A DNA stretch of 64,000 nt, taken from assembly GCF_018390555.1 (NCBI RefSeq), contig NZ_JAHBGB010000044.1:27424-91423 (forward strand). Direction: 5' to 3'. Position numbers and translations under genes: made by a program. The notes under the pieces were generated by a model. The model saw only the letters and a program-made list of their open reading frames with translations. It was not told the origin of the DNA and searched no databases. The stretch's first letter is position 1. Each line of letters begins with the position of its first letter. Of the stretch, positions 24,928 through 37,105 are shown one piece after another. This stretch comes from Ancylobacter oerskovii (GTDB taxonomy: Bacteria > Pseudomonadota > Alphaproteobacteria > Rhizobiales > Xanthobacteraceae).

Positions 24928-27429
24928 ATGACAGTCGAGGTCGAGAGCAAGATGCTGGACAAGCCGGAGCAGACCACCCAAGCGCCGAGCGCGGCCGGCG
25001 ACGACGTCGCCAAGTTCCGTGCCGCGGTGATCGCCAAGCTGACCTATGCGGTGGGCAAGAACCCGGCGGCGGCCAGCGACCGCGACTGGTTCCTCGCCAC
25101 CGCCTTCGCCACCCGCGACCGCATCGTCGACCGCTGGGTGACCTCGACGCGGCAGACCTATTCGGAAGGCCGCAAGCGGGTCTACTACCTCTCGCTGGAA
25201 TTCCTGATCGGCCGGCTGCTGTTCGACGCGCTGACCAATCTCGAAATGCTGGAGACGGTGCGCGCGGCGCTCGGCGACCTCGGCGTCGACCTCGACCGGC
25301 TGCGCCAGGTGGAGCCGGACGCGGCGCTGGGCAATGGCGGCCTCGGGCGCCTCGCCGCCTGTTTCATGGACAGCATGGCGACGCTGTCCATCGCCGCCTA
25401 TGGCTACGGCATCCGCTACGATCACGGCCTGTTCCGGCAGGTGATCAAGAATGGCTGGCAGCAGGAATATCCCGAGGACTGGCTGTCCTTCGGCAATCCC
25501 TGGGAATTCGAGCGGCCGGAAGTCACCTATGATGTCGGCTTCGGCGGCTCGGTGGAGGCGGTGGCGCTGGGCGGCGACCGCAAGAAGCAGGTCTGGCACC
25601 CGGCCGAGCAGGTCGAGGCGGTGGCCTACGACACGCCGATCGTCGGCTGGCGCGGCCGGCACGTCAACACGCTGCGGCTGTGGTCGGCCCGCGCGGCCGA
25701 CCCGCTGCGGCTCGACGCCTTCAACCAGGGCGACCATGTCGGCGCGCTGGTCGACCAGGTGAAGGCCGAGGCGATCTCCAAGGTGCTCTATCCGAGCGAC
25801 GCCACCCCGGCGGGCCAGGAACTGCGGCTGCGGCAGGAATATTTCTTCACCGCCGCCTCGCTGCACGACCTGATGCGCCGCCATGTCGACACCTTCGGCG
25901 ACGTGCGCTCGCTGCCCGACAAGGTGTCGATCCAGCTCAACGACACCCACCCCTCGATCGCGGTAGCCGAGCTGATGCGCGTGCTCCTCGACGAGCACGA
26001 CATCGAATGGGCGCAGGCCTGGGACATCACCAACCGCACCATCTCCTACACCAACCACACGCTGCTGCCCGAGGCGCTGGAGACCTGGCCGGTACCGCTG
26101 ATGGAGCGGGTGCTGCCGCGCCACATGCAGATCATCTACCTGATCAACGCGCTGCATCTGGAAGCGGTGCGCAAGGAGTTCCCCGGCGACGACGCGCTGC
26201 TCTCCTCCGTCTCGCTGATCCAGGAGGATCACGGCCGGCGGGTGCGCATGGGCAACCTCGCCTTCCTCGGCTCGCACTCGATCAACGGCGTCGCGGCGCT
26301 GCACAGCGAGTTGATGAAGACCACGGTCTTCAAGGATTTCTACCGGCTCTACCCGGAGCGCATGAACAACAAGACCAACGGCATCACCTTCCGCCGCTGG
26401 CTGAACGAGGCCAATCCCGGGCTCACCGCGCTCCTGGTCGACGTGTGCGGGCCGGAGGTGCTGGACGACCCGGCGGCGCTGAAGAAGCTGGAGGCCCATG
26501 CCGGCGAGACGGCGCTGCACGACCGGCTCGCCGCGGTGCGCCGGCAGAACAAAGTGGCGCTGGCGCGCCTCATCCGCGACCGGCTGGACATCAAGGTCAA
26601 TCCCGGCGCGCTGTTCGACGTGCAGATCAAGCGCATCCACGAATATAAGCGCCAGCTGCTCAACGTGCTGGAGACCATCGCGCTCTACGACGCCATGCGC
26701 GCCAACCCGGCCAAGGCCTGGGCGCCGCGGGTGAAGATCTTCTCCGGCAAGGCGGCGGCCAGCTACCACATGGCGAAGCTGATCATCAAGCTGGCCAACG
26801 ACGTCGCCAAGGTGGTGAACGACGACCCCACCGTGCGCGACCTGCTGAAGGTGGTGTTCCTGCCGAACTACAACGTGTCGCTGGCCGAGGTGATCATCCC
26901 CGCCGCCGACCTCTCCGAGCAGATCTCCACCGCCGGCATGGAGGCGTCGGGCACCGGCAACATGAAGATGGCGCTCAACGGCGCGCTGACCATCGGCACG
27001 CTTGACGGCGCCAATGTCGAGATCAAGGAGCATGTCGGCGACGACAACATCTTCATCTTCGGCCTCACCGCCGAGCAGGTGGAGAAGCGCCGCATCGCCG
27101 GCATCGACGAGGCGGCGGCGATCGCGGCCTCGCCGCATCTGGGCGAGGTGCTGGACGCGGTGGGCGCCGGCGTGTTCTCCCCCGACGAGCCCGACCGCTA
27201 CAAGCCGCTGGTCGACGCGCTGCGCCACCACGACTACTTCCTGGTGACGCCGGATTTCGACAGCTACTGGGATACCCAGCGGCTGGTCGACGCCAAGTGG
27301 AACGACCGGCCGGCCTGGTGGACGTCGAGCGCCATCAACACCGCCAATATGGGCTGGTTCTCCTCGGACCGGACCATTTCCGAATATGCCCGCGACATCT
27401 GGCACGTCCCGGTGCTGCAGACGCGCTGA
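24928..27429 (+). CDS. glgP: Glycogen/alpha-glucan phosphorylase GlgP
   Basis: PLP-dependent release of glucose-1-phosphate from alpha-1,4-glucan ends. The 833-residue length is usual. Visible: YYLSLEFLIGRLL, ALGNGGLGRLAACFMDS, LNDTHPSIAVAELMR, RRWLNEANP and EASGTGNMKMALNGALTIGT with the PLP lysine at about residue 680. It is the first gene of a five-gene glycogen operon; glgB follows after 158 bases, in which a GC hairpin (27433-27449) without a T-run occurs. Confidence 0.97.
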   Translation: MTVEVESKMLDKPEQTTQAPSAAGDDVAKFRAAVIAKLTYAVGKNPAAASDRDWFLATAFATRDRIVDRWVTSTRQTYSEGRKRVYYLSLEFLIGRLLFDALTNLEMLETVRAALGDLGVDLDRLRQVEPDAALGNGGLGRLAACFMDSMATLSIAAYGYGIRYDHGLFRQVIKNGWQQEYPEDWLSFGNPWEFERPEVTYDVGFGGSVEAVALGGDRKKQVWHPAEQVEAVAYDTPIVGWRGRHVNTLRLWSARAADPLRLDAFNQGDHVGALVDQVKAEAISKVLYPSDATPAGQELRLRQEYFFTAASLHDLMRRHVDTFGDVRSLPDKVSIQLNDTHPSIAVAELMRVLLDEHDIEWAQAWDITNRTISYTNHTLLPEALETWPVPLMERVLPRHMQIIYLINALHLEAVRKEFPGDDALLSSVSLIQEDHGRRVRMGNLAFLGSHSINGVAALHSELMKTTVFKDFYRLYPERMNNKTNGITFRRWLNEANPGLTALLVDVCGPEVLDDPAALKKLEAHAGETALHDRLAAVRRQNKVALARLIRDRLDIKVNPGALFDVQIKRIHEYKRQLLNVLETIALYDAMRANPAKAWAPRVKIFSGKAAASYHMAKLIIKLANDVAKVVNDDPTVRDLLKVVFLPNYNVSLAEVIIPAADLSEQISTAGMEASGTGNMKMALNGALTIGTLDGANVEIKEHVGDDNIFIFGLTAEQVEKRRIAGIDEAAAIAASPHLGEVLDAVGAGVFSPDEPDRYKPLVDALRHHDYFLVTPDFDSYWDTQRLVDAKWNDRPAWWTSSAINTANMGWFSSDRTISEYARDIWHVPVLQTR

Positions 27430-27587
27430 ACCCCCGGCGGGGCGCCGGGACTGCGGCTTCATGCCTCGGGCGGCGCCCTTCCTCGCATCCGTGACGTTAC
27501 GTGCTGGACTTATTGCCGGTGGTAAAGGAACCTTCTCCCCGATCGGGTCTTGATGCAGCAGATTCCGATGAGGAAAGGTCGTCGCGC

Positions 27588-29843
27588 ATGCACGCCTGGC
27601 AGGCCCCGGACCGCGACGTCGACCTGCTCGTCGGCGGCCGCCACCCTGACCCTTTCGGGCTGCTGGGGCCGCATGAGACGGCGGACGGTCTCGTCATCCG
27701 CGCCTTCGTGCCCGGTGCGGAGACGCTCGACGCCTTCGACCTCGACGGCACGCCCGTCGCTAGCCTCGCGCGCCGCCACCGTGCCGGCTTCTTCGAGGGG
27801 CGGGTCGCCGACCGCCCGGCCTGGGCGCGCTACACGCTGAAGGCGCGCAATGCCGGCGGCGAATGGTGGCTCGACGACCCCTATGCCTTCGAGCCGGTGC
27901 TCGGCCCGCTCGACGACCATCTGATGGTCGAGGGCACGCACACCCAGCTCTATGAGCGGCTCGGCGCGCATCCCAGCCTGCACCAGGGCGTGGAAGGCGT
28001 CGCCTTCGCGGTGTGGGCGCCGAACGCGCAGCGCGTCTCGGTGGTCGGCGATTTCAACGCCTGGGACGGGCGACGCCACCAGATGCGCAAGCGCATCGAC
28101 AGCGGGCTGTGGGAGATCTTCGCCCCCGGCATCGGCGAGGGCGCGATCTACAAATACGAGATCATCGCCGCCGACGGGCGGCTATTGCCGCTGAAGGCCG
28201 ACCCTTTCGGCTTCCGGGGCGAGTTCCGCCCGGCCACCGGCTCGGTGGTGGCGCGCACCGACGCGTTCGAATGGGACGACGCCGCGCATCTGGCCGCCCG
28301 CGAGCAGGGCGAGGCGCGCCGCAAGCCGATGTCGATCTACGAGGTGCATCTCGGCTCCTGGCGGCGCGGCGAGGACAACCGCTTCCTCACCTATGACGAA
28401 CTCGCCGACCAGCTGATCCCCTATGTCGAGTGGATGGGCTTCACCCATATCGAGCTCTTGCCGATCTCCGAGCACCCGCTCGACGCCTCCTGGGGCTACC
28501 AGCCGATCGGGCTCTATGCCCCGACCAGCCGCTTCGGCGACCCGGCCGGCTTCGCGCGGCTGGTCGACCGCGCGCACCGGGCGGGAATCTCGGTGATCCT
28601 CGACTGGGTGCCGGCGCATTTCCCCACCGACATCCACGGCCTCGCGCATTTCGACGGCGGCCCGCTCTACGAGCATGCCGACCCCCAGCGCGGCTTCCAC
28701 CCGGACTGGAACACCGCGATCTATGATTTCGGCCGTCGCGAAGTGGCGAACTTCCTCACCGCCAACGCGCTGTTCTGGCTCGACCGCTTCCATGTCGACG
28801 GGCTGCGCGTCGATGCGGTGGCCTCCATGCTCTATCTCAACTATTCGCGCCGCGAGGGCGAATGGTCGCCCAACCCGGACGGCTCCAACGACAACAAGGA
28901 CGCCGTCTCCTTCCTGCAGCGGGCCAATGTCACGCTCTATGGCGAGCATCCCGGCACGGTGACCATCGCCGAGGAATCCACCTCCTGGGCCGGGGTCTCG
29001 GCGCCGGTGCATGCGGGCGGGCTCGGCTTCGGCTTCAAGTGGAACATGGGCTGGATGCACGACACGCTGGATTATCTGGCGCTCGACCCGGTCTACCGGC
29101 CCTGGCACCACGACAAGATCACCTTCGGGCTGATGTACGCCTTCTCGGAGAACTTCGTGCTGCCGCTCTCCCATGACGAGGTGGTGCACGGCAAGGGCAC
29201 GGTGCTGTCGCGCATGCCCGGCGACGACTGGCAGCGCTTCGCCAATGTGCGGGCCTATTACGCCTTCATGTGGGCCTATCCCGGCAAGAAGCTCCTGTTC
29301 ATGGGCCAGGAATTCGCGCAGCGGGGCGAATGGAGCGAGGAGCGCTCGCTCGACTGGCACCTCACCGGCATGGGCCCGCACCATCGCGGCGTGCAATTGC
29401 TGGTGCGCGACCTCAACCGCGCCTATCGCGAGGAGCCGGCGCTGCATGCCGGCGACAACGACCCGGCCGGCTTCCGCTGGCTGGTGGTCGATGATCACAA
29501 GCAATCGGTGTTCGCCTGGCTGCGCACCGGCGGCGCGGACGACGCGCCGGTGGCGATGATCGCCAACTTCACCCCGGTGCCGCGCCCGTTCTATCGCCTC
29601 GGCCTGCCGAAGGCCGGGCGATGGAGGGAAATCGTCAATACCGACAGTGCAGATTATGGCGGCTCCGGCGTGGGCAATCTCGGCGGCGTCGTCGCGGTCG
29701 AGGTGCCCGCCCACGGCATGCCGGCGAGCGCGGAACTGGTGCTGCCGCCGCTCGCCACGCTGTACCTGAAATGGGAGCCGGAGCGGGCGGTGCCCGCCAA
29801 GGCCGAGGAAACGCCGAAGTCCACTGTGACGTGCAAGGAGTAA
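27588..29843 (+). CDS. glgB: 1,4-alpha-glucan branching enzyme GlgB
   Basis: Forms alpha-1,6 branches in glycogen. The 751-residue protein has two N-terminal CBM48-type domains ([10 protein letters not shown]; then [20 protein letters not shown]), the GH13 barrel and a C-terminal beta domain. The catalytic triad is intact: Asp 409 in [11 protein letters not shown], Glu 462 in AEESTSW and Asp 530 in [14 protein letters not shown] at 27501 keeps the frame, but ATG 27588 has AGGAAAGG upstream and begins at conserved sequence. glgC follows after seven bases. Confidence 0.97.
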   Translation: MHAWQAPDRDVDLLVGGRHPDPFGLLGPHETADGLVIRAFVPGAETLDAFDLDGTPVASLARRHRAGFFEGRVADRPAWARYTLKARNAGGEWWLDDPYAFEPVLGPLDDHLMVEGTHTQLYERLGAHPSLHQGVEGVAFAVWAPNAQRVSVVGDFNAWDGRRHQMRKRIDSGLWEIFAPGIGEGAIYKYEIIAADGRLLPLKADPFGFRGEFRPATGSVVARTDAFEWDDAAHLAAREQGEARRKPMSIYEVHLGSWRRGEDNRFLTYDELADQLIPYVEWMGFTHIELLPISEHPLDASWGYQPIGLYAPTSRFGDPAGFARLVDRAHRAGISVILDWVPAHFPTDIHGLAHFDGGPLYEHADPQRGFHPDWNTAIYDFGRREVANFLTANALFWLDRFHVDGLRVDAVASMLYLNYSRREGEWSPNPDGSNDNKDAVSFLQRANVTLYGEHPGTVTIAEESTSWAGVSAPVHAGGLGFGFKWNMGWMHDTLDYLALDPVYRPWHHDKITFGLMYAFSENFVLPLSHDEVVHGKGTVLSRMPGDDWQRFANVRAYYAFMWAYPGKKLLFMGQEFAQRGEWSEERSLDWHLTGMGPHHRGVQLLVRDLNRAYREEPALHAGDNDPAGFRWLVVDDHKQSVFAWLRTGGADDAPVAMIANFTPVPRPFYRLGLPKAGRWREIVNTDSADYGGSGVGNLGGVVAVEVPAHGMPASAELVLPPLATLYLKWEPERAVPAKAEETPKSTVTCKE

Positions 29844-29850
29844 ACCCACC

Positions 29851-31119
29851 ATGGCCAGGCCGACGCTCCAGACCGCACCACTCGCCCGAACCGCGATGGC
29901 CTATGTGCTGGCCGGTGGGCGCGGCAGCCGCCTGATGGAACTGACCGACCGGCGCGCCAAGCCGGCGGTCTATTTCGGCGGCAAGTCGCGCATCATCGAC
30001 TTCGCGCTGTCCAACGCGCTGAATTCCGGCATCCGCCGCATCGGCGTCGCCACCCAGTACCAGGCGCACAGCCTGATCCGCCACATGCAGCGCGGCTGGA
30101 ACTTCTTCCGCCACGAGCGCAATGAGAGCTTCGACGTGCTGCCGGCGAGCCAGCGCGTCTCGGAAACCATGTGGTATCTGGGAACGGCGGACGCGGTGTA
30201 TCAGAACCTCGACATCATCGAGGCCTACGATACCCGCCACATCATCATCCTGGCCGGCGACCACGTCTACAAGCAGGATTACGAGGTGATGCTGCAGGAG
30301 CACGTCGACAAGGGCGCCGACGTGACGGTGGGCTGCCTGGAGGTGCCGCGCGAGGAGGCCAGCGCCTTCGGGGTGATGCATGTCGATTCCGAGGACCGCA
30401 TCATCTCCTTCCTGGAGAAGCCGAAGGACCCGCCGGCCATGCCCGGCCACCCGGACAAGGCGCTGGCCTCGATGGGCATCTACATCTTCGAGACGAAGTT
30501 CCTGATCGAGCAGCTGAAGCGCGACGCCGCCGACCCGCTCTCGACGCATGATTTCGGCAAGGACATCATTCCCTACCTCGTGAAGCACGGCAAAGCCTTC
30601 GCGCACCATTTCTCGCGCTCCTGCGTGCGCTCGGACATGGAGACGGCGCCCTATTGGCGCGACGTCGGCACGGTCGATGCCTATTGGGAGGCCAATATCG
30701 ACCTCACCGGCATCGTGCCCGAGCTCGACCTCTACGACCGCGACTGGCCGATCTGGACCTATAGCGAGATCACCCCGCCGGCAAAGTTCGTGCACGACGA
30801 CGAGGGCCGGCGCGGCCAGGCGATCTCCTCGCTGGTCTCGGGCGGCTGCATCGTCTCCGGCTCGTCGCTGCGCCGGGCGCTGCTGTTCACCGGCGTGCGG
30901 GTGAACTCCTACGGCACGCTCGAGAACGCGGTGGTGCTGCCCTATGTCGAGATCGGCCGCGCCGCGCAGCTGAAGAACGTGGTGATCGATGCCGGCGTGC
31001 GCATCCCCGAGGGGCTGGTGGTCGGCGAGGACCCGGAACTCGACGCCAAGCGCTTCCGCCGCACCGAGAAGGGCATCTGCCTGATCACCCAGTCGATGAT
31101 CGACCGGCTCGATATCTGA
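29851..31119 (+). CDS. glgC: Glucose-1-phosphate adenylyltransferase GlgC
   Basis: Makes ADP-glucose, the committed step of bacterial glycogen synthesis. The 422 residues show [54 protein letters not shown] and the left-handed beta-helix C-terminus. Enzymes of this class are regulated allosterically by glycolytic intermediates. It lies between glgB and glgA in the operon. Confidence 0.98.
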   Translation: MARPTLQTAPLARTAMAYVLAGGRGSRLMELTDRRAKPAVYFGGKSRIIDFALSNALNSGIRRIGVATQYQAHSLIRHMQRGWNFFRHERNESFDVLPASQRVSETMWYLGTADAVYQNLDIIEAYDTRHIIILAGDHVYKQDYEVMLQEHVDKGADVTVGCLEVPREEASAFGVMHVDSEDRIISFLEKPKDPPAMPGHPDKALASMGIYIFETKFLIEQLKRDAADPLSTHDFGKDIIPYLVKHGKAFAHHFSRSCVRSDMETAPYWRDVGTVDAYWEANIDLTGIVPELDLYDRDWPIWTYSEITPPAKFVHDDEGRRGQAISSLVSGGCIVSGSSLRRALLFTGVRVNSYGTLENAVVLPYVEIGRAAQLKNVVIDAGVRIPEGLVVGEDPELDAKRFRRTEKGICLITQSMIDRLDI

Positions 31120-31175
31120 GCGTCGCGCAGCCGCGCTAGGGTCGGTCGGGCAGGCAAACAGGGCAGGCGGGGATC

Positions 31176-32633
31176 GTGTCGGAACTCAAGCTTCTCTCGG
31201 TGGTGTCCGAGGTTTATCCGCTGGTGAAGACCGGCGGCCTCGCCGATGTGGCGGGGGCGCTGCCGGCGGCGCTCAAGGCGCAGGGGATCGCGGTACGCAC
31301 GCTGGTTCCCGGCTATCCGGTGGTGAAGGCGGCGCTGGGCAGGCTGGAGGAAGCCTTCTATTTCGACCATCTGTTCGGCGCGCCGGCCCGGCTGTTCGCC
31401 GCCACGGTGGGCGGGCTGGACCTCTTCGTCATCGACGCGCCGCATCTCTATGACCGTCCCGGCGGGCCCTATACGGCTCCCGACGGGCGCGACCATCCCG
31501 ACAACGCCCAGCGCTTCGCGGCGCTGGCGGCGGTGGCCTCGGGCATCGGCCTCGGGCTGGTGCAGGGCTTCGTGCCCGACATCGTGCATGCGCATGACTG
31601 GCAGGCCGGCCTGACGCCGGCCTATCTGCACTATGCCGGCGGGCGGCGGCCCGGCACGGTGATGTCCATCCACAACATCGCCTTCCAGGGCCAGTTCCCG
31701 GCCAGCCTCGTGCCGGCGCTGGGGTTGCCGGCCCATGCCTTCGCCATAGAGGGCATCGAATATTATGGGACGGTCGGCTATCTGAAGGCCGGCCTGCAGC
31801 TGGCCGACCGCATCACCACCGTCTCGCCCGGCTATGCCGCGGAAATCCTGCAGCCGGAGGCCGGCATGGGCCTCGAAGGGCTGCTCAACCAGCGGCGCGG
31901 CGTGCTGTCCGGCATCCTCAACGGCCTCGACGAGGCGGCGTGGGATCCGGCCGCGGACACCTTCATCCCCGCTCCCTTCGATGCCGGGCGGCTGGAGGCG
32001 CGCGCGGCCAACAAGGCGGCGCTGCAGGCCCGCTTCGGCCTGCCGCAGGATCCCGACGCGCTGCTGTTCGGCGTGGTGAGCCGACTGTCCTGGCAGAAGG
32101 GCCTCGACCTGCTGATGGACGGGCTGGGAACGCTGATCGACATCGGCGCCCAGCTCGCGGTGCTGGGCAGCGGCGACCCGCACCTCACCGATCGCTATGC
32201 CGGCTCGGCACGGGTCAATCCCGGCCGGGTGGGGGTGGAGTTCGGCTATGACGAGGCGCTGGCACATCTCATCCAGGCCGGCGCGGACGCGCTGCTGGTG
32301 CCCTCGCGCTTCGAGCCCTGCGGCCTCACCCAGCTGGCGGCGCTGCGCTATGGCGCGCTGCCGGTGGTGGCGCGGGTCGGCGGACTCGCCGATACGGTGA
32401 TCGACGTCAACGAGATGGCGCGGGCGAGCGGGGTCGGCACCGGCGTGCAGTTCTCGCCGGTGACGGCGCCGGCGCTGCAGACCGCGCTCATCCGCACGCA
32501 GGCGCTGTGGCAGGACAGGACGCTGTGGCGGCAGTTGCAGCGCAACGCCATGGCCACCGACGTCTCCTGGGATCGCGCCGCGCGCGCCTATGCCACGCTG
32601 TTCCGCGACCTCGACCGGGAGCGCGCGGCGTGA
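31176..32633 (+). CDS. glgA: Glycogen synthase GlgA
   Basis: GT5 enzyme that transfers glucose from ADP-glucose to the growing glucan. The 485-residue protein has [18 protein letters not shown] at the N-terminus (ADP-glucose binding), HAHDWQAGL, and [19 protein letters not shown] near the C-terminus. The start is GTG 31176, preceded by GGCGGGGA. Its TGA overlaps the GTG start of the next gene, so translation of the glgX-malQ fusion is coupled to it. Confidence 0.97.
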   Translation: MSELKLLSVVSEVYPLVKTGGLADVAGALPAALKAQGIAVRTLVPGYPVVKAALGRLEEAFYFDHLFGAPARLFAATVGGLDLFVIDAPHLYDRPGGPYTAPDGRDHPDNAQRFAALAAVASGIGLGLVQGFVPDIVHAHDWQAGLTPAYLHYAGGRRPGTVMSIHNIAFQGQFPASLVPALGLPAHAFAIEGIEYYGTVGYLKAGLQLADRITTVSPGYAAEILQPEAGMGLEGLLNQRRGVLSGILNGLDEAAWDPAADTFIPAPFDAGRLEARAANKAALQARFGLPQDPDALLFGVVSRLSWQKGLDLLMDGLGTLIDIGAQLAVLGSGDPHLTDRYAGSARVNPGRVGVEFGYDEALAHLIQAGADALLVPSRFEPCGLTQLAALRYGALPVVARVGGLADTVIDVNEMARASGVGTGVQFSPVTAPALQTALIRTQALWQDRTLWRQLQRNAMATDVSWDRAARAYATLFRDLDRERAA

Positions 32634-35600
32634 GCGACTGGCGGCTTTCGGGCGGACGACCGGAACCGCTGGGCGTTACCCTTGCCGGGCAGGGGGCGGA
32701 GGCGGGCGTCAATGTGGCGGTGTTCTCCGCCCATGCCACCCGCATCGAATTCTGCCTGTTCGACGGCACGGATGCCGAGATCGCCCGCCTGCCGCTGCCG
32801 GAGCGCACCGGCGACGTGTTCCACGGCCATGTCGCCGGGGTGGCGCCCGGCATGCGCTACGGGCTGCGGGCCTTCGGGCCGTGGGACCCGGGCCAGGGGC
32901 ACCGCTTCAATCCCGCCAAGCTGCTCGTCGATCCCTATGCGGCGCTCCTCGACCGGCGTTTCCAGTTGCACGAGACGCTGTTCGACGCCCGCGCGCAGGG
33001 AGCCGGCGAGGACGAGGCCGACAGCGCCGCCCATGTGCCGAAGGCGATCATCCTGCCGGGCGAGGAGGAGCCGGAGCGCCGGCCGCGCTTCGACTGGGCG
33101 GGGCAGGTGCTCTACGAGCTCAATGTGCGCGGCTTCACCAGGCTGCATCCCGAGGTGCCGCTGGAACGGCGCGGCACCTTCGCCGGGCTGGCCGAGCCGG
33201 CGGCGATCGCGCATCTGGTGAAGCTGGGCGTCACCACCGTCGAGCTGATGCCGGCCATGGCGTGGATCGACGAACGGCATCTGCCGCCGCTGGGGCTCGC
33301 CAATTACTGGGGCTACAACCCGGTGGTGTTCGGGGCGCCCGATCCCGGCCTGGCGCCGGGGGGCTTCGCCGAGATCCGCCGCACCATCGCGGCGCTGCAC
33401 GAGGCCGGCATCGGCGTGGTGCTCGACGTGGTGCTCAACCACACCGGCGAGAGCGACGTGTTCGGGCCGACGGTGAGCCTGCGCGGCCTCGACAACGCGA
33501 CCTATTACCGTCACGCCGCCGGCGATCCCGGCCGGCTGCTGAACGATGCCGGCACCGGCAACACGCTGGCGCTGGAGCGCCCGCCGGTCTTGCGGCTCGC
33601 CATGGACATGCTGCGGCGCTGGGCGGCAGCCGGCCTCGACGGCTTCCGCTTCGACCTCGGTGCGACGCTGGGCCGGCGGGCGGATGGCTTCGACCCCGAA
33701 GCGCCGTTCTTCGCCGCCATGGCGCAGGACCCGGCCCTGCGCGACCTCGCTTTGATCGCCGAGCCGTGGGATATCGGGCCCGGCGGCTATCAGGTCGGCA
33801 ATTTCCCGGCCGGATGGGCGGAGTGGAACGACCATTTCCGCGATGCCGCCCGCCGCTTCTGGCGCGGCGAGGCCGGCCGGGTCGGCGATCTGGCGACGCG
33901 GCTGGCCGGCTCGGCGGACGTGTTCGCGCCGCGCCGGCGGCCCTTGTCGCGGGCGGTCAATTTCATCACCGCCCATGACGGCTTCACGCTCGCCGACCTC
34001 GTGTCCCATGAGCGCAAGCACAACGAGGCCAATGGCGAGGACAATCGCGACGGCACCGACGCCAATCACAGCTGGAGCCACGGCGTCGAGGGGCCGAGCG
34101 ACGACCCGCAGGTGACGGCGCGGCGGCGCGATGACGCCCGGGCGCTGCTCGCGACGCTGCTGACGGCACGCGGCACGCCGATGCTCTCCATGGGCGACGA
34201 GTGCGGGCACTCGCAGCATGGCAACAACAACGCCTATGCGCAGGACAACGTCCTGACCTGGCTCGATTGGAGCCGGGCGGACGAGGGACTGGCGCGCTTC
34301 ACCGCAACCCTGGTGGCGCTGCGCCGCGCCCATCCGGCGCTGACGGGCGAGGCGCCGCTGACCGGGCGGCCGCTCGATGCCAGCGGCATTCCCGATGTCG
34401 AATGGCGGGCACCGGATGGCGGGCCGGTCGGCTGGGAAGACCCGGCGACGCGGAGGCTGGTGGCCGTCTTCTACGCGCCGGCGCAGGGCGAGCGCCCGGC
34501 CAACCGGGTGGCGGTGGCGCTCAATGCCGGGGACGAGGCGGTGCCGCTGGTGCTGCCGCAGCCGCGCGACGGTTTCGACTGGCGGCTCGCCGCGGACAGC
34601 GCCCGGCCGGAGGCGGCCGCGGGGGACGCGGCGAAGCAGGCTGGCGGCGTTCTCGCCGGCCGCTCGGTGCTCATCCTGGTCGAGGCCACGACGCCGGTGC
34701 CGTCGCGGCGCCCGGCCGATCCGGCGCTGCTCGAACGGCTGGCGGCCGCCGCCGGCATCGCGCGCGACTGGTGGGATGTCGACGGCAACCATCATCCGGT
34801 GAGCGACGACACCAAGCGGGCGCTGCTGGCGGCGCTCAAACTGCCGGCCGGCAGCGGCGGCGAGGTGCGCGACAGCCTTGCGGCGCTGTCGGAGGAGCGG
34901 TTCGGCCGCGACCTGCCGCCGGCGCTGGTGCTGCGCGCCGGTGGCGGCGAACTGGTGCTCGGCGGTTCGGCGGCGACGAGCGGGCGCAGCCTCGATCTGT
35001 CCCTCGCGCTGGAGGAGGGCGGCGAGCGGGCGCTGCGCCTCCGCCCCGAGGAGGGCGCGCGGCGCGAGGTGCTCCGGCCGGACGGCCGGCTCGCGGTGGA
35101 GCGTCGCATCCCCCTGCCGGAACTGCCGCAGGGGCGGCACGTCTTGCGGCTCGGCGCCAGCGCGTGCCGGCTCACCGTGGCGCCGCGCGCGAGCTACCTG
35201 CCGCCGGCGCTGGAGCGGGGCGAACGCCTGTTCGGCCTTGCCGGCCATCTCTATACGCTGCGCCGCCACGGCCATGATTGCGGCATCGGCGATTTCACCG
35301 CCCTGGCCGAGCTCGCCGAGGCGGCGGCCGGGCAGGGCGCGCGGGTGCTCGGCCTCAACCCGCTGCATGCGCTGTTCCCGCAGGATCGCCGGCGGGCGAG
35401 CCCCTATCATCCTTCCGACCGGCGCTTTCTCGATCCCCTCTATATCGATGTCGGGGCGCTGGCGGGACCGCCGGGCGTCAATCACGCGCTGGCGGCGGGG
35501 CAGGGGGAGTTCATCGCGCTCGCCGCCCGCGGCGACGTCGACTATGCCGGCGTGTGGGCGGCCAAGCGCGCGGTGCTGGAAGCGGCCTTCGACGCGACCG

Positions 35601-36814
35601 GCGACCTGCCGGATGCTGATTTCGCGCAGTTCGTCGCCGAAGGCGGCGCTGCGCTGGAAGGCTTCGCGGCCTTCCAGTTGCTGGCGCGGCGCTTTGCCGG
35701 CCTCGCCTGGCCGGACTGGCCGAACGGCTTTGCCGACGCGGCGGGACCGGCCGTGGCGGCCTTCGTCGCCGCCAATCCGCGCGAGTTCCGCTTCGAGCTG
35801 TGGCAGCAATGGATCGCCGACCGCCAGCTCGGCGCCGCGGCCGAGCGGGGGCGGGCGGCCGGCCTGTCGCTCGGCTTCTATCGCGACCTCGCGGTGGGCA
35901 CCGCCCCGGACGGCGCGGAGGCGTGGAGCGAGGCGGGTGCCCTGATGGCCGGCGTGACGATCGGCGCCCCGCCGGACCCGCTGGGGCCGGAAGGGCAGAA
36001 CTGGAACCTGCCGCCGCTCGACCCGCTCGCCATGGCGCGCGACGGCTATCGCGGCTATGGCCGGCTGCTCGCCGCCAATATGCGCCATGCCGGCGCGCTC
36101 AGGATCGACCATGTGATGGGGCTGCGCCGCCTCTTCCTGCTGCCGGCGGGAGCGAGCGCCGCCGAGGGGGCCTATCTCGCCTATCCCTTCGCCGATCTTG
36201 CCGGGCAGGTGGCGCTGGAGAGCTGGCGGGCGGGCTGCCTGGTGGTGGGAGAGGACCTCGGCACGGTGCCGGAAGGCATGCGCGGCGAGCTCGATGGCGA
36301 GCGCATGCTGTCCTACAAGGTGCTGTGGTTCGAGCGGCAGGGCGAGGATTTCGCCCCGCCGGACCGCTATCCGCCGCTGGCGGCCGCCTGCGTCTCGACG
36401 CATGACCTGCCGACCCTGGCCGGCTGGTGGGACGGGGTGGACCTCGCGGAGAGGCGGGCGCTCGGCCTCGACGACGAGGAGGCCTATCGGGCCGGCCTCG
36501 CCGAGCGGGCGCGCGAGAAGGTGCAGCTGGCCATCGCCCTGCAGAAGCAAGGGCTCATCGCCGGGCTGCCGGCCGATGGCGCTCCGCTCGAGGCCGGTTT
36601 CCTCGCTGCCGTGCATGCCTATGTGGCGCGGACGCCCTCGCTGATCGCCCTGGCCCAGCTCGACGATCTCGCCGGCGAGACGGTGGCGGTGAACCTGCCC
36701 GGCACCGATCGGGAGCGGCCCAACTGGCGGCGTCGGCTGTCGCAGCCGGTGGAAACCGTGCTGGAGACGCCGACGGCGCGGCAGGTGCTGGAGGCGATGC
36801 GCGGCGCGCGCTAG
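32630..36814 (+). CDS. Fused glycogen debranching enzyme GlgX and 4-alpha-glucanotransferase MalQ
   Basis: A single 1,394-residue frame joins two enzymes. Residues 1 to about 690 are GlgX (CBM48, then GH13 isoamylase-type), with catalytic Asp 342 ([11 protein letters not shown]), Glu 378 ([11 protein letters not shown]) and Asp 450 ([10 protein letters not shown]). From about 700 the sequence is MalQ (GH77): a start at [34 protein letters not shown], Asp 1160 ([12 protein letters not shown]), Glu 1208 ([11 protein letters not shown]) and Asp 1259 ([12 protein letters not shown]). Both active sites look intact, so one chain could debranch glycogen and disproportionate the released oligosaccharides. 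GTG 32630 overlaps the glgA stop. I see no stop codon or frameshift at the joint. Confidence 0.93.
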   Translation: MSDWRLSGGRPEPLGVTLAGQGAEAGVNVAVFSAHATRIEFCLFDGTDAEIARLPLPERTGDVFHGHVAGVAPGMRYGLRAFGPWDPGQGHRFNPAKLLVDPYAALLDRRFQLHETLFDARAQGAGEDEADSAAHVPKAIILPGEEEPERRPRFDWAGQVLYELNVRGFTRLHPEVPLERRGTFAGLAEPAAIAHLVKLGVTTVELMPAMAWIDERHLPPLGLANYWGYNPVVFGAPDPGLAPGGFAEIRRTIAALHEAGIGVVLDVVLNHTGESDVFGPTVSLRGLDNATYYRHAAGDPGRLLNDAGTGNTLALERPPVLRLAMDMLRRWAAAGLDGFRFDLGATLGRRADGFDPEAPFFAAMAQDPALRDLALIAEPWDIGPGGYQVGNFPAGWAEWNDHFRDAARRFWRGEAGRVGDLATRLAGSADVFAPRRRPLSRAVNFITAHDGFTLADLVSHERKHNEANGEDNRDGTDANHSWSHGVEGPSDDPQVTARRRDDARALLATLLTARGTPMLSMGDECGHSQHGNNNAYAQDNVLTWLDWSRADEGLARFTATLVALRRAHPALTGEAPLTGRPLDASGIPDVEWRAPDGGPVGWEDPATRRLVAVFYAPAQGERPANRVAVALNAGDEAVPLVLPQPRDGFDWRLAADSARPEAAAGDAAKQAGGVLAGRSVLILVEATTPVPSRRPADPALLERLAAAAGIARDWWDVDGNHHPVSDDTKRALLAALKLPAGSGGEVRDSLAALSEERFGRDLPPALVLRAGGGELVLGGSAATSGRSLDLSLALEEGGERALRLRPEEGARREVLRPDGRLAVERRIPLPELPQGRHVLRLGASACRLTVAPRASYLPPALERGERLFGLAGHLYTLRRHGHDCGIGDFTALAELAEAAAGQGARVLGLNPLHALFPQDRRRASPYHPSDRRFLDPLYIDVGALAGPPGVNHALAAGQGEFIALAARGDVDYAGVWAAKRAVLEAAFDATGDLPDADFAQFVAEGGAALEGFAAFQLLARRFAGLAWPDWPNGFADAAGPAVAAFVAANPREFRFELWQQWIADRQLGAAAERGRAAGLSLGFYRDLAVGTAPDGAEAWSEAGALMAGVTIGAPPDPLGPEGQNWNLPPLDPLAMARDGYRGYGRLLAANMRHAGALRIDHVMGLRRLFLLPAGASAAEGAYLAYPFADLAGQVALESWRAGCLVVGEDLGTVPEGMRGELDGERMLSYKVLWFERQGEDFAPPDRYPPLAAACVSTHDLPTLAGWWDGVDLAERRALGLDDEEAYRAGLAERAREKVQLAIALQKQGLIAGLPADGAPLEAGFLAAVHAYVARTPSLIALAQLDDLAGETVAVNLPGTDRERPNWRRRLSQPVETVLETPTARQVLEAMRGAR

Positions 36815-36822
36815 CTGGCCGC

Positions 36823-37053
36823 TCAGGGCGGCGGGGGATTGGCCGGCGCCGGCGTCGTCGGCGAGGCGGGCGAGCCGGGAGTGGGCGAGGCGGGAGCCGG
36901 AGCCGTCGGGGCTGGGGCCGGGGCGCTATCGCTGGCCGGCGGTGTCGGTGATTCGGTCGGCTGCGTCGTGGTGCGGCCGGAAAAATGGACCGCGGCATAC
37001 AAAGCCAGGATCAGCAAGATGGCGGCGGCGATCAGCGTGGTCGTACGGTTCAT
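36823..37053 (-). CDS. Small membrane-anchored Pro/Ala/Thr-rich protein
   Basis: A 76-residue protein: one N-terminal helix (TTTLIAAAILLILALYAAV) followed by a low-complexity tail of Pro, Ala, Thr and Ser that would extend into the periplasm. No family recognised. ATG 37053 has GGAGAG four bases upstream; an ATG at 37074 is in frame but has no such site. An EcfG-type promoter lies at 37106-37130, which supports a real, stress-induced gene. Confidence 0.68.
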   Translation of the reverse strand: MNRTTTLIAAAILLILALYAAVHFSGRTTTQPTESPTPPASDSAPAPAPTAPAPASPTPGSPASPTTPAPANPPPP

Positions 37054-37105
37054 GCCACTCTCCGGGTGCCCCATGACCTAACGTGATTAATTTTTTCATT
37101 GTCGC

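Noticed and set aside
27433-27449. CCCGGCG-GGG-CGCCGGG as a terminator after glgP
   Set aside because: There is no T-run and the next glycogen gene follows in the same direction; at most a 3' stabilising hairpin.
32588-36616. A 1,342-codon open frame on the minus strand opposite glgX-malQ
   Set aside because: It is the GC-rich shadow of the real gene; the plus-strand product has complete catalytic motifs and the minus product is Arg/Gly/His-rich with no family pattern.
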